DNA of 11,083 nucleotides from JBEKCP01 sp050014815 (GCA_050014815.1 JBEKCP010000126.1:1-11083), one strand, 5' to 3'; positions 1 to 6,725 are shown, numbered from the stretch's first letter. Notes: generated by a model not told the origin, from the letters alone. Translations and numbers: made by a program.

Positions 1-70
1 CACGAGGCCGAACAAGAGCATCGTCGCCACCAGCAGCACGGTCGTGTACTTGGTCATCATGCCCAGGCCG
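1..70. repeat. 70-bp exact direct repeat, copy 1 (of 678-747)
   Basis: Positions 1-70 are identical to 678-747; the copies diverge at 71/748. The left copy reaches the window edge, so it may be longer. Copy 2 encodes residues 169-191 of the adjacent glycosyltransferase (GLGMMTKYTT...). Copy 1 is entered in another frame and supplies that gene's last codons and TGA stop. The offset is 677 bp, not a multiple of 3, as expected for a tandem duplication or an assembly loop. Confidence 0.95.
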
Positions 71-1250
71 CGTCCACCTTCGCGGCAAGCAGTCTTCCGG
101 GGAAATGGTGGCGGAAATGGTGGGCATCTTTGGAGAGGAAATACGGCCCGGCCACGTGCATGACGGCCGCACCGGCGGCAACGACCGCGGCCGTGGCCGC
201 CCAGACGATCCACGCCCTTCGCCAGGCGGCCGCCGCCGGCGAGACCTCCAGGCAAACCAACAGCAGCAGCCCGGCGAACATCCACAGGTACGAGCCCCAT
301 GCCCCGCGGAGCGGTACGTTGCCGAAGGCCGAAATCGCCAACTGTGCCGCGAAGGGGACCAGGACCATGGTGGCCAGGAAATCGCGGGAGAATCGCTCGG
401 GGCCCCTCACCCGCCGCAACCGCCATGGAAAGCCGGTCAAGGGCATGGCCGCCAGCAGGAGCGGCAAGAGCATGCCGACCTGGTAGACCACGAAGCCGAG
501 CGGATTCCACAGGTAGCCGGTCCATTGCTTGTCCGGCGGAAGATGAGAGGCCGCGTAGCGGACGGCAGTAAAGTCCTCCGCGGCCAGCCGCCAGGCGTGC
601 GGCAGGAAGATGAGCCCCGCCAGGAGGATGGCCAGGTAGGGCCCCGGTCGCCGCCATGCCTTGCGGGCCTCCGGGTTCACGAGGCCGAACAAGAGCATCG
701 TCGCCACCAGCAGCACGGTCGTGTACTTGGTCATCATGCCCAGGCCGAGCCAGAGCCCCAATCCCAGCCAGGACCGGATCCGTCCGGCGCGGATCCCGCG
801 GTAGAAGTACAAAACGGCCATGGCCCAGCATGGAAAGAGGGCGACGTTGTTGTTTAGCAAGTCGCCCGATACGGTATAGAACAAGCAGCCTTCCAGGAGG
901 CAGACGGCAAAGAGGGCGGCGCGGGCCGAAACGATCTGGCGGGCAAGTTGCCACACGGCCCAAAAGGCAAGGACCATCGCAATCTGTGCCGCCAGGTATT
1001 GGGCCCACAGCCCGCCGCGGCTGGCCACGGCCACCGCCTCGCAGATCCAATTGGGAAGCGGCGGGTGCGTGGGGTAGTTGATCCGCCATTCATGCCCCAG
1101 GAACACCATCTCGACCATATCCAGCGACGGATTGGGCTTGGTGAGGGTGGGGATGGCGGTCCAGACCAGCAGGTGGCCCAGAAGGAACCAGCGGAAGAGC
1201 CGTGCGGCCCGCTGGGAACCGTCGGCCGGGGTTGGGACCATGTCCGTCAT
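57..1250 (-). CDS. GT39-family (ArnT/PMT-like) membrane glycosyltransferase, C-terminus probably truncated
   Basis: Polytopic inner-membrane protein, 397 residues, of the GT39/PMT_2 type, which moves sugars from lipid-phosphate carriers to acceptors outside the membrane; its own substrate cannot be told. An N-terminal helix is followed by a loop with acidic residues D44 and E47 (NPSLDMVEM) and THPPLPNW at 61-68, the position of the usual HPPL motif. About eight hydrophobic helices follow, with GMMTKYTT near 171-178 where relatives have a TKG-type motif. Family members usually continue after the HFPGRLLAAKVDAAW-like segment into a soluble C-terminal domain. Here the reading frame runs into an exact copy of internal sequence (1-70) and stops, so the gene looks broken or misassembled. 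The ATG at 1250 has no clear ribosome binding site; Met4 is an alternative start. It diverges from the methyltransferase. Confidence 0.85.
   Translation of the reverse strand: MTDMVPTPADGSQRAARLFRWFLLGHLLVWTAIPTLTKPNPSLDMVEMVFLGHEWRINYPTHPPLPNWICEAVAVASRGGLWAQYLAAQIAMVLAFWAVWQLARQIVSARAALFAVCLLEGCLFYTVSGDLLNNNVALFPCWAMAVLYFYRGIRAGRIRSWLGLGLWLGLGMMTKYTTVLLVATMLLFGLVNPEARKAWRRPGPYLAILLAGLIFLPHAWRLAAEDFTAVRYAASHLPPDKQWTGYLWNPLGFVVYQVGMLLPLLLAAMPLTGFPWRLRRVRGPERFSRDFLATMVLVPFAAQLAISAFGNVPLRGAWGSYLWMFAGLLLLVCLEVSPAAAAWRRAWIVWAATAAVVAAGAAVMHVAGPYFLSKDAHHFRHHFPGRLLAAKVDAAWA
678..747. repeat. 70-bp exact direct repeat, copy 2 (in-gene original)
   Basis: This is the in-frame copy of the sequence at 1-70. 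It encodes a conserved loop and helix of the GT39 protein (residues 169-191), so it is probably the original. Near the junction both sites share the short word CGGCCTGG, a possible microhomology for the jump. Confidence 0.95.
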
Positions 1251-1279
1251 GGGGGGTGAAGGTAGCGGAACCGGCGGGG

Positions 1280-1309
1280 GTTGTAAAGACGAATGTGCTT
1301 ACGGTGCAA
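1280..1309 (-). promoter_or_regulatory. weak candidate promoter for the leftward glycosyltransferase
   Basis: On the minus strand TTGCAC (1309-1304) and TACAAC (1285-1280) are separated by 18 bp, about 30 nt upstream of the ATG at 1250. Matches to the sigma-70 consensus are only partial. The rest of 1251-1450 shows no gene I can support. Confidence 0.2.
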
Positions 1310-1452
1310 CCTCTGGGTGGGAATCGCTGGATCTTGGGGCGGAGGGCGGGGGGTGAATTGTCCATGTCCTCTCTTCAATGCCAGAATTCGGTATTGGGCC
1401 CCTCGCCCGTGTCTCCTCCGACGAATCTCCTGGATGGATTGTCCAGCTCGTT

Positions 1453-1480
1453 TTGCATCGCCTTGCGGGGCTGGTACAAT
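1453..1480 (+). promoter_or_regulatory. candidate sigma-70-like promoter of the DNA methyltransferase
   Basis: TTGCAT (1453-1458) and TACAAT (1475-1480, 5 of 6 to TATAAT) are 16 bp apart. Transcription would start near 1487, giving a leader of about 20 nt. GAGGAG at 1496-1501 lies 6 nt before the ATG at 1508. Confidence 0.5.
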
Positions 1481-1507
1481 GAGGGCACCAAAAAAGAGGA
1501 GTTTAGG

Positions 1508-2464
1508 ATGAATCTGGCCGATCGTCTGCCGAACGAGTTGCGGAATCTGGACGATCCCCAGACGGCGCTGCCAAGAATAGCCAAAGACCGCAAGCTAACT
1601 AAGGTAATAGAGGGGGTCGTAAGGGACATCCCCACGCAGCATGATCTCCGGCTGGGTGATGCCCGCCATATGCGGCTTCCGCCGGAGAGTATTCATCTGG
1701 TCCTAACCTCGCCTCCCTATTGGACACTTAAGGAATACCATCGAAGTGAGGGGCAGCTAGGCTTCGTGACGGACTACGAGGAATTCTTGGCCGAACTGGA
1801 TCGGGTGTGGGGGCAGTGCCATAAAGCGCTGGTTCCTGGTGGGCGACTAATATGCGTGGTGGGCGACGTTTGCCTGTCTCGGCGAAGAAACGGCGGGCGA
1901 CATACAGTTGTCCCTCTCCACGCGTCCATTCAGGAGCATTGTCGAAATATCGGCTACGATAACCTTGCCCCAATTATCTGGCACAAGATCGCTAACGCCG
2001 CTTACGAGGTCGAGAATGGCTCCGGCTTCCTCGGCAAACCCTACGAGCCGAATGCCGTCATTAAGAACGACATCGAGTTCATCCTGATGCAGCGCAAGCC
2101 CGGCGGCTACCGTGCCCCATCTATTGCCACCCGCGTCTTGAGCGTGATCTCTGAGGACTCCCACCGCGAGTGGTTTCAGCAGATTTGGATGGGCTTGCCT
2201 GGTGCTTCGACCAAGCAACATCCGGCACCTTACCCGATCGAACTGGCTGAGCGGCTTATCCGCATGTTCAGTTTCGTCGGGGATACGGTGCTTGACCCAT
2301 TCATGGGCACGGGAACAACCTGCTTGGCGGCATCGAGATGGGGCCGCAACTCGATAGGCGTCGAAATTGATCCTCGATATTTCGAGGGTGCTCGGACGCG
2401 ACTGAACCGGTCCACTCAAGATCTTTTTTCCGCACAGCACGTGACTGTGCGATCAACCGCTTGA
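1508..2464 (+). CDS. beta-class N4-cytosine/N6-adenine DNA methyltransferase (type II modification enzyme)
   Basis: 318-residue site-specific DNA methyltransferase that transfers a methyl group from S-adenosylmethionine to an exocyclic amino group. Catalytic motif IV is TSPPYW (67-72) and the AdoMet-binding motif I is DPFMGTGTT (263-271), followed by VEIDPRY (285-291). The order IV before I is the beta-class arrangement, and SPPY favours N4-cytosine over N6-adenine without proving it. The segment from about 150 to 250, including KQHPAPYPIELAERLI, is the usual region before motif I. The frame is open upstream to 1202, but the ATG at 1508 is chosen because GAGGAG sits 6 nt before it and a promoter lies just upstream. 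It faces a nuclease-like gene 35 bp away and presumably protects the host from it. The DNA is visibly AT-richer than its neighbours, which suggests transfer. Recognition sequence cannot be deduced. Confidence 0.93.
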   Translation: MNLADRLPNELRNLDDPQTALPRIAKDRKLTKVIEGVVRDIPTQHDLRLGDARHMRLPPESIHLVLTSPPYWTLKEYHRSEGQLGFVTDYEEFLAELDRVWGQCHKALVPGGRLICVVGDVCLSRRRNGGRHTVVPLHASIQEHCRNIGYDNLAPIIWHKIANAAYEVENGSGFLGKPYEPNAVIKNDIEFILMQRKPGGYRAPSIATRVLSVISEDSHREWFQQIWMGLPGASTKQHPAPYPIELAERLIRMFSFVGDTVLDPFMGTGTTCLAASRWGRNSIGVEIDPRYFEGARTRLNRSTQDLFSAQHVTVRSTA

Positions 2465-2499
2465 GCAACGACCATTATCGAATGCCGTGCTCGCTACTG

Positions 2500-3258
2500 T
2501 CAGGAGAAGCGTCGGAAATAGGCGTCGGCTATGCGCTTCACGAAGGTGTCGTAGTGGTCCCGATCGCTGGGCTGCGGCGCTGGCGGTGCGCTCCAGAGCG
2601 TGACCGGTCCCTGGTTGTCGCAGTCCACCACCACCGTGGCGTAGGCGTCGAATCCCGTCCCGTCCACACTGTCGCGGATCGGAAGCCCACGAAGATGGTT
2701 TATCATCCGTTCAGCGGCGTGGGGCTGCTTGTGCTTCGTGACATAGAGTTCTTTGCTCTTTTGGCGAAGTGGTGAGACGAAGGTGGCCGCGATATTGACC
2801 ACCGTGATACCAGCGGCAATCGCCTCCCGATCACCCTGATGGACAATCTCGTGCGACGATCCAAGCTCATCGAAGATGCGCGGCTGCGACTTTGCGTGTT
2901 CTGTCATGCAGGTTTTTGCTTCGCAGGCGATAAGCACCCGCTCGATCTGTCCGGGGAGAATCACCCCAGCCACCCGCTCGGTCTCGCCCACTGCCTTCGG
3001 CGTGCCGATGGCAAGATCGAGGGTTTTCTTCTTGCCGTTTGGGAACGTGTGTTTGGCATTGATGCCGTAGACCACCCTGTCGGCGAGCGCGTGGTCACGG
3101 AGCGGCTGGCAGGCTTCGATGAGGTCTTTCAGGACCAGCTTGCACAGCGCGATAGAGTGAGCATCGCTTCGGGAATGATAACGGTAAACCCATCCGTAAA
3201 CCGAGTCGCGGTGCTCGTGGGAAGTTAGCCAAGCCGCGAAGTCGAGCGGGGCGTCCAT
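2500..3258 (-). CDS. PD-(D/E)XK-type protein, probable type II restriction endonuclease
   Basis: 252-residue soluble protein. I recognise no characterised enzyme by sequence. A PD-(D/E)XK-like core is visible: LDLAIG with D81, then after a hydrophobic strand (IERVLIACEAK) the E113-A-K115 pair, followed by E120 and K123 in the next helix. That order (D, about 30 residues, ExK at a strand end) is the metal-binding site expected of this fold. The gene converges on a DNA methyltransferase with a 35-bp gap, a common layout for type II restriction-modification pairs, so restriction endonuclease is the natural inference. The start at 3258 is supported by GGAGG at 3269-3265, 6 nt upstream; the ATG at 3271 is out of frame. 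No controller-protein gene is seen. Other DNA-cleaving roles within the fold remain possible. Confidence 0.75.
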   Translation of the reverse strand: MDAPLDFAAWLTSHEHRDSVYGWVYRYHSRSDAHSIALCKLVLKDLIEACQPLRDHALADRVVYGINAKHTFPNGKKKTLDLAIGTPKAVGETERVAGVILPGQIERVLIACEAKTCMTEHAKSQPRIFDELGSSHEIVHQGDREAIAAGITVVNIAATFVSPLRQKSKELYVTKHKQPHAAERMINHLRGLPIRDSVDGTGFDAYATVVVDCDNQGPVTLWSAPPAPQPSDRDHYDTFVKRIADAYFRRFS

Positions 3259-3281
3259 GCCAAGCCTCCATGTTAGTCGGA

Positions 3282-3310
3282 ATGATCGTTAATGTGCGGG
3301 GACCGGTCAA
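3282..3310 (-). promoter_or_regulatory. candidate promoter of the endonuclease gene
   Basis: On the minus strand TTGACC (3310-3305, 5 of 6 to TTGACA) and GATCAT (3287-3282, 4 of 6 to TATAAT) are 17 bp apart. They lie just upstream of the ribosome binding site at 3269-3265. Confidence 0.45.
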
Positions 3311-3322
3311 GATCAATGACCG
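3304..3322. promoter_or_regulatory. inverted repeat overlapping the endonuclease -35 box, possible operator
   Basis: CGGTCA (3304-3309) and TGACCG (3317-3322) form a perfect 6-bp inverted repeat with 7 bp between the arms, covering the proposed -35 box. It could bind a dimeric repressor or the methyltransferase itself. No regulator gene is seen in the window. Confidence 0.35.
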
Positions 3323-3400
3323 CTCAGTCGTGTAGTGTTCCGGTCTTTTCCGCGGATCCAGCGGCCTCCACGGGTGCCAACAACGGGGAATTCTGCCAAT

Positions 3401-3470
3401 CACCCCCTACCCATCTCCCGCAAAAGGCGAGGAGGGGGTGGTATCTGCCGGGTGGACTAAAACCACCCGG
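3401..3470. repeat. two adjacent inverted repeats between endonuclease and glycosyltransferase
   Basis: CACCCCCT (3401-3408) pairs with AGGGGGTG (3433-3440), and CCGGGTGG (3448-3455) with CCACCCGG (3463-3470) around a 7-nt loop. No T tract follows on either strand, so a terminator is not supported. The region 3259-3538 otherwise holds only the endonuclease promoter and the ribosome binding site of the next gene. Confidence 0.6.
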
Positions 3471-3538
3471 ACTGACCTCAAGGCCGATCGGGGTTCCGGG
3501 GTATCATGCGGCCGGCCCAGCCCCAAGGAGGCGGTCTC

Positions 3539-5338
3539 GTGTCTACCACCCCATGCCAACCGCCGGTTCCGGAAGATGGCCGCAAGGCCCAGCGGCCCGC
3601 GGCAGCGATGGATCCGAAGGGGACAGTCCCATTTTCGTCCGACCCTGCTTCGCCGGGTGCCCGAAATTGGGACAGTCCCCCCTTGGATGTCTTTCCCCCG
3701 GGCGCCGGGCCGCTCAGCCCGCAGGCTGAGGCCCGCTGGATTTGGGCCTTCTTGATCATCGGCCTCACCCTGCGGTTGACGCGGTATATCCTGCGATTCC
3801 CACTTTGGGAAGACGAGGCCTGCCTGGCGGCCAACTTCCTCGACCGGGGCTATCTGGACCTTCTGAAGCCGTGCGACTACTGCGTGGTCGCCCCGCCCTT
3901 GTTCCTGTGGCTGCAACTGGCGATGGTCAAACTGCTGGGATACACGGAGTATACGCTGAGACTGGTCCCGTTCTTGTGCGGCATGGCCAGCCTTGTGCTG
4001 TTCCGGCACGTGGCGGGCCGACTGCTCCGGGGAACCGCCCTGGTGCTGGCGGTGGGCATCTTCGCCGTCAGCTATCCCATGACCCGCTACGCCGCGGAGG
4101 CCAAGCCCTACGCAGCCGACCTGTTGGTCGCGCTCGTGATGCTCGCGCTGCTCTTCGAGTGGCTGCGGCGCCCCGGCGAGAACCGCTGGCTCTGGGGCCT
4201 GGCGGCAATGATCGGGCCGGCGATCGGGTACTCGTTCGCGGCGGCCTTCATGGGCGGCGCCGTCAGTCTCGTCCTCGGCTGCGTGCTCTGGTCCTCCGGG
4301 CGCCGCGGGTGGCTGCCGTGGATGGTCTATAACCTGGTTCTGGTGGGGAGCTTTGCGTGCCTCCTGGCCGTCACCAACTCCGGCGTAGCCGACTCGACCC
4401 GGGCCTACATGGAAGACCTTCACTGGGCCGGCGCATTCCCGCCGCTTGCGCATCCGCTCGAATTGGCCGGATGGCTGGCAAGCATTCACACGGGCGGCAT
4501 GCTGGGCTATCCGGTCGGCGGGCCGCACGGGGGCAGCGCGCTTTCGCTGGTCTTCTGTCTCGCCGGGGTGGCTGTGTTGGCCCGCCGCCGGCAAGGGCTG
4601 CTGCTGGGCATCCTGCTGGCCCCGCTGGGGCTGAACTTCATTGCCGCCGCCATGCACCGCTATCCCTACGGCGGCCACGTGAGGCTGCAGCTCTTCCTGG
4701 CCCCGGCCTTCTCGATCCTCATTGGGCTGGGTATCGCGGCGGTGTTGGCCTGGCATGCCAGGCGGCGGTCGACCGAAGAAGGATCCCGCCGGCCGCTGGT
4801 GGCCGCGCTGGCGGTACTGGCCGCGCTGGGCGGCGCATCGCTCCTGCGCGACCTTTGCCAGCCGTACAAGTCGGGGACGACGTTGCGGGCCAGGGAATTC
4901 GCCCGGTGGTTCTGGTTCGACCTGGCCCACCAGGGCGAGCTGGTCTGCTTCGAGACCGATCTGAAGGAGAGCCTCACGCCGGGCAAGCGGCAGTGCGCAT
5001 GGTCGTCGTTGTACTATTGCAACCAGCGGATCTATTCGCCGCAGCATGCCCGCGGGGAACTCCCGCAATGGGACCGGATTTCGGCCGATTGGCCGTTGCG
5101 GTGCGTCTTGTACCGCTCGCCGGCGGAGGAGCGGGATTCGCCCGCCGCCGACCCGCACGTCCGGGAGCACTGGCTGGAGCGGATGGAGTCGCAGTATCGG
5201 CTGGTCGCGCACGACAGCTATCCGATGCCGGCGTATGACAAGTCGGACCGCCGGCCGATCAGCGACGACTTTATCGAGGTTTTCAAGTTTGTTCCACGGG
5301 GGGAGACGGCCAGTCGCAGCCCCGCCGGGCGATACTAG
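3539..5338 (+). CDS. GT39-like polytopic membrane glycosyltransferase
   Basis: 599 residues when started at GTG 3539, which has AAGGAGG (3525-3531) 7 nt upstream; ATG 3506 is in frame but lacks such a site. Residues 1-65 are a proline-rich tail, part of it encoded by a REP-like palindrome (residues 27-49), so the ancestral protein may begin nearer WIWAFLIIGL (67-76). After the first helix come WEDEA (90-94), the acidic motif of GT39-like enzymes, then APPLFLW (118-124) in place of the usual PPLY motif, and RYAAEAKPYAAD (183-194), resembling the family's Y-x-x-E-x-(K/R)-P-Y motif. About nine further hydrophobic helices run to about 435. A soluble C-terminal domain (440-599) is probably periplasmic. 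It likely transfers a lipid-linked sugar to a cell-envelope acceptor. The acceptor and donor are unknown. It converges on aroF. Confidence 0.82.
   Translation: MSTTPCQPPVPEDGRKAQRPAAAMDPKGTVPFSSDPASPGARNWDSPPLDVFPPGAGPLSPQAEARWIWAFLIIGLTLRLTRYILRFPLWEDEACLAANFLDRGYLDLLKPCDYCVVAPPLFLWLQLAMVKLLGYTEYTLRLVPFLCGMASLVLFRHVAGRLLRGTALVLAVGIFAVSYPMTRYAAEAKPYAADLLVALVMLALLFEWLRRPGENRWLWGLAAMIGPAIGYSFAAAFMGGAVSLVLGCVLWSSGRRGWLPWMVYNLVLVGSFACLLAVTNSGVADSTRAYMEDLHWAGAFPPLAHPLELAGWLASIHTGGMLGYPVGGPHGGSALSLVFCLAGVAVLARRRQGLLLGILLAPLGLNFIAAAMHRYPYGGHVRLQLFLAPAFSILIGLGIAAVLAWHARRRSTEEGSRRPLVAALAVLAALGGASLLRDLCQPYKSGTTLRAREFARWFWFDLAHQGELVCFETDLKESLTPGKRQCAWSSLYYCNQRIYSPQHARGELPQWDRISADWPLRCVLYRSPAEERDSPAADPHVREHWLERMESQYRLVAHDSYPMPAYDKSDRRPISDDFIEVFKFVPRGETASRSPAGRY
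3617..3684. repeat. REP-like palindromic element inside coding sequence
   Basis: Two copies of the palindrome GGGACAGTCCC (3620-3630 and 3669-3679) lie in opposite orientation. Each is flanked by matching sequence: AAGGGGACAGTCCCATTTTC on the left, and on the right CGAAATTGGGACAGTCCC followed by CCCTT. The arms match when one is reversed, apart from two mismatches and a 2-nt gap. The whole would fold as one long hairpin. I remember such GGGACAGTCCC repeats as common in planctomycete genomes; unverified here. Confidence 0.75.
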
Positions 5339-5361
5339 CGATCCGTCAATCCTCAATTGGC

Positions 5362-5438
5362 GGGTGCCACGGTTGGCTTGCCCAACCGTGCTTTCCGCAC
5401 TGCTGCACCCAGAGGGTACCCGGCCAGCAGTGGCACCC
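5362..5438. repeat. intergenic multi-hairpin element with GGGTGCCAC ends
   Basis: Outer arms GGGTGCCAC (5362-5370) and GTGGCACCC (5430-5438) are perfect inverted repeats. Inside are a 9-bp hairpin, CACGGTTGG (5368-5376) with CCAACCGTG (5382-5390), and an 8-bp one, CACTGCTG (5398-5405) with CAGCAGTG (5425-5432); the palindrome GGGTACCC lies at 5414-5421. The outer and inner stems share a few bases, so alternative folds compete. It sits between convergent genes (plus-strand glycosyltransferase and aroF) and may help end both transcripts, but has no T tract. Flanking 5339-5361 and 5439-5466 show nothing else. Confidence 0.8.
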
Positions 5439-5466
5439 AACCCGTCATGGGAGGTTCTACGGAGCG

Positions 5467-6489
5467 CTAAGATCGCGTGATCTCGCGGCCGACGGCGGCG
5501 GCCACGCGGCGACACAATTCCATCAAGTCCTCGAACTGCCGGAACGAAAGCGACTGGTAGCCGTCGCTCAACGCGGTCTCGGGATCCGGATGGACTTCGA
5601 CGATCAGGCCGTCGGCCCCGGCGGCAATCGCGGCGGCCGCCATCCGCGACACCAACGGGGTATGGCCCGTCCCGTGACTCGGGTCCACCAGCACCGGCAG
5701 GTGCGTCCGCTCGTGCAGCCAGGGGACGGAGGCGAGGGCGAGCGTGTATCGGGTGTGGGTCTCGAAGGTGCGGATGCCCCGCTCGCACAGCATGACGTTG
5801 GGATTGCCGGCGTTGAGCACGTATTCCGCCGCCAGCAGGAGTTCGTCGAGGGTGGCGCTGAGGCCACGTTTGAGCAGGACCGGCTTGCCCTCGCCGCCGA
5901 CCGCTTCCAGGAGCCGGTAGTTCTGCATGTTCCGGGCGCCGATCTGCAAGACGTCGGCATAGCGGGCCACCAGCGAGACGTCCTGCTCGGAGACGACCTC
6001 GGTCACCACGGCCAGGCCGGTCTCGGCCCGGGCGGCGGCGAGGATGCGGAGCCCTTCTTCCTTGAGGCCCTGGAAACTGTACGGGCTGGTGCGAGGCTTG
6101 AAGGCCCCGCCCCGGAGGGCCGTGGCGCCGGCCGCCCGGACCGCCCGGGCCGTTTGGAGCGTCTGCTCCTCGCTTTCGACCGAGCAGGGGCCGGCGATCA
6201 TGCCGACGTGGCTGTTGCCCACCGCCAGGCTGCCGGCGCGGACGACAGTCGGCTCGGCCTTGACCTCGCGGCTGGCCACCTTGTAGGGGGCGAGGATCGG
6301 GACGACCTCGGCCACCCCCGGCCCGCTCTCGAGCGATTGCCGGAACTCGTCCCGCTTCTCGCCGATGGCCGCGATCACGGTCCGCTCCGTGCCGAAGATC
6401 GGATGGGCGCGGAGCCCCAACTGTTCGACCCGCCGGATCATGTGCTCGATCTCCTCTTGGCTGGCGCCCTTCTTCATCACGACGATCAT
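5467..6489 (-). CDS. aroF: 3-deoxy-7-phosphoheptulonate (DAHP) synthase, type I beta with N-terminal ACT-like domain
   Basis: 340 residues, the usual length for the short type I beta DAHP synthases. Cytoplasmic enzyme that condenses phosphoenolpyruvate with erythrose 4-phosphate, the first step towards chorismate, Phe, Tyr and Trp. Residues 1 to about 66 (MIVVMKKGAS...) form the ferredoxin/ACT-like regulatory domain known to mediate Tyr/Phe feedback in this subfamily. The TIM-barrel follows with GPCSVES (100-106), KPRTSPYSFQG (131-141), QIGARNMQN (182-190), LLKRG (205-209), CERGIRTFE (235-243) and DPSHGTGH (269-276). The expected metal ligands C102, H272, E298 and D309 are all present. The ATG at 6489 has AAGGAG at 6504-6499, 9 nt upstream. 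The gene appears to be transcribed alone, behind a long leader (to about 6871) with a leader peptide and terminator, so expression is probably attenuated by aromatic amino-acid supply. Confidence 0.97.
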   Translation of the reverse strand: MIVVMKKGASQEEIEHMIRRVEQLGLRAHPIFGTERTVIAAIGEKRDEFRQSLESGPGVAEVVPILAPYKVASREVKAEPTVVRAGSLAVGNSHVGMIAGPCSVESEEQTLQTARAVRAAGATALRGGAFKPRTSPYSFQGLKEEGLRILAAARAETGLAVVTEVVSEQDVSLVARYADVLQIGARNMQNYRLLEAVGGEGKPVLLKRGLSATLDELLLAAEYVLNAGNPNVMLCERGIRTFETHTRYTLALASVPWLHERTHLPVLVDPSHGTGHTPLVSRMAAAAIAAGADGLIVEVHPDPETALSDGYQSLSFRQFEDLMELCRRVAAAVGREITRS

Positions 6490-6525
6490 GGCTCAGAACT
6501 CCTTGCACTGTGCTCGGGTGCATTG

Positions 6526-6656
6526 GTAGGTCCCGCTTGCCGAGCGGGACTGCGTTTCGCAAAGTCCCGCTTGCCAAGCGGGACTCCGTTTCGCAAAGTC
6601 CCGCTTGCCGAGCGGGACTCCGTTTCGCAAAGTCCCGCTCGGCAAGCGGGACCTAC
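6526..6656. repeat. four-hairpin array, 34-bp period, last unit inverted
   Basis: Four 21-bp palindromic units begin at 6530, 6564, 6598 and 6632, exactly 34 bp apart. Each has 8-bp arms GTCCCGCT/AGCGGGAC around a 5-nt loop (TGCCG or TGCCA; CGGCA in unit 4). Units are separated by a 13-bp linker, T(G/C)CGTTTCGCAAA. Unit 4 is the reverse complement of unit 1, and with the flanking GTAG (6526-6529) and CTAC (6653-6656) the array ends form a perfect 25-bp inverted repeat. It lies between the proposed aroF attenuator and the aroF ribosome binding site, so it would be in the aroF mRNA leader. Confidence 0.93.
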
Positions 6657-6686
6657 GGGCTGCCACCCGCGCCTGGTCCATGCAAC

Positions 6687-6725
6687 AAAAAAAGGCCCCG
6701 AGAACCAGCGAGGTCTCGGGGCCTT
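6687..6725 (-). terminator. intrinsic terminator in the aroF leader (attenuator 3:4 stem)
   Basis: On the minus strand AAGGCCCCGAGA (6725-6714) pairs perfectly with TCTCGGGGCCTT (6703-6692) around a 10-nt loop, and the 3' arm runs directly into seven T (6693-6687). The T tract exists only on the minus strand. The gene on its upstream side is transcribed the other way, so this terminator can only act on the aroF leader transcript (or read-through from far upstream). Confidence 0.92.

Noticed and set aside
105..857. 250-codon plus-strand frame opposite the first glycosyltransferase
   Set aside because: It is a shadow of the membrane protein on the other strand, rich in Gln/Arg/Gly/Pro, with no recognisable domain.
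1202..1507. 102-residue N-terminal extension of the methyltransferase
   Set aside because: The extension is low-complexity and overlaps the end of the divergent gene. A strong ribosome binding site and promoter point to the ATG at 1508.
3407..6577. A 1056-codon open frame on the minus strand
   Set aside because: It lies opposite the plus-strand glycosyltransferase and in another frame of aroF. The translation is Arg/Pro/Gly/Gln-rich low-complexity sequence without any domain, as expected of a shadow frame in GC-rich DNA.
6526..6656. CRISPR array, suggested by regularly spaced 21-bp repeats
   Set aside because: The 13-bp spacers are nearly identical, every unit is a palindrome, one unit is inverted and there are no cas genes. 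It is a palindromic repeat array.
6687..6725. Ordinary end-of-operon terminator for a leftward gene upstream
   Set aside because: The gene on that side (7028-8653) runs rightward, and no minus-strand gene other than the leader peptide ends here.
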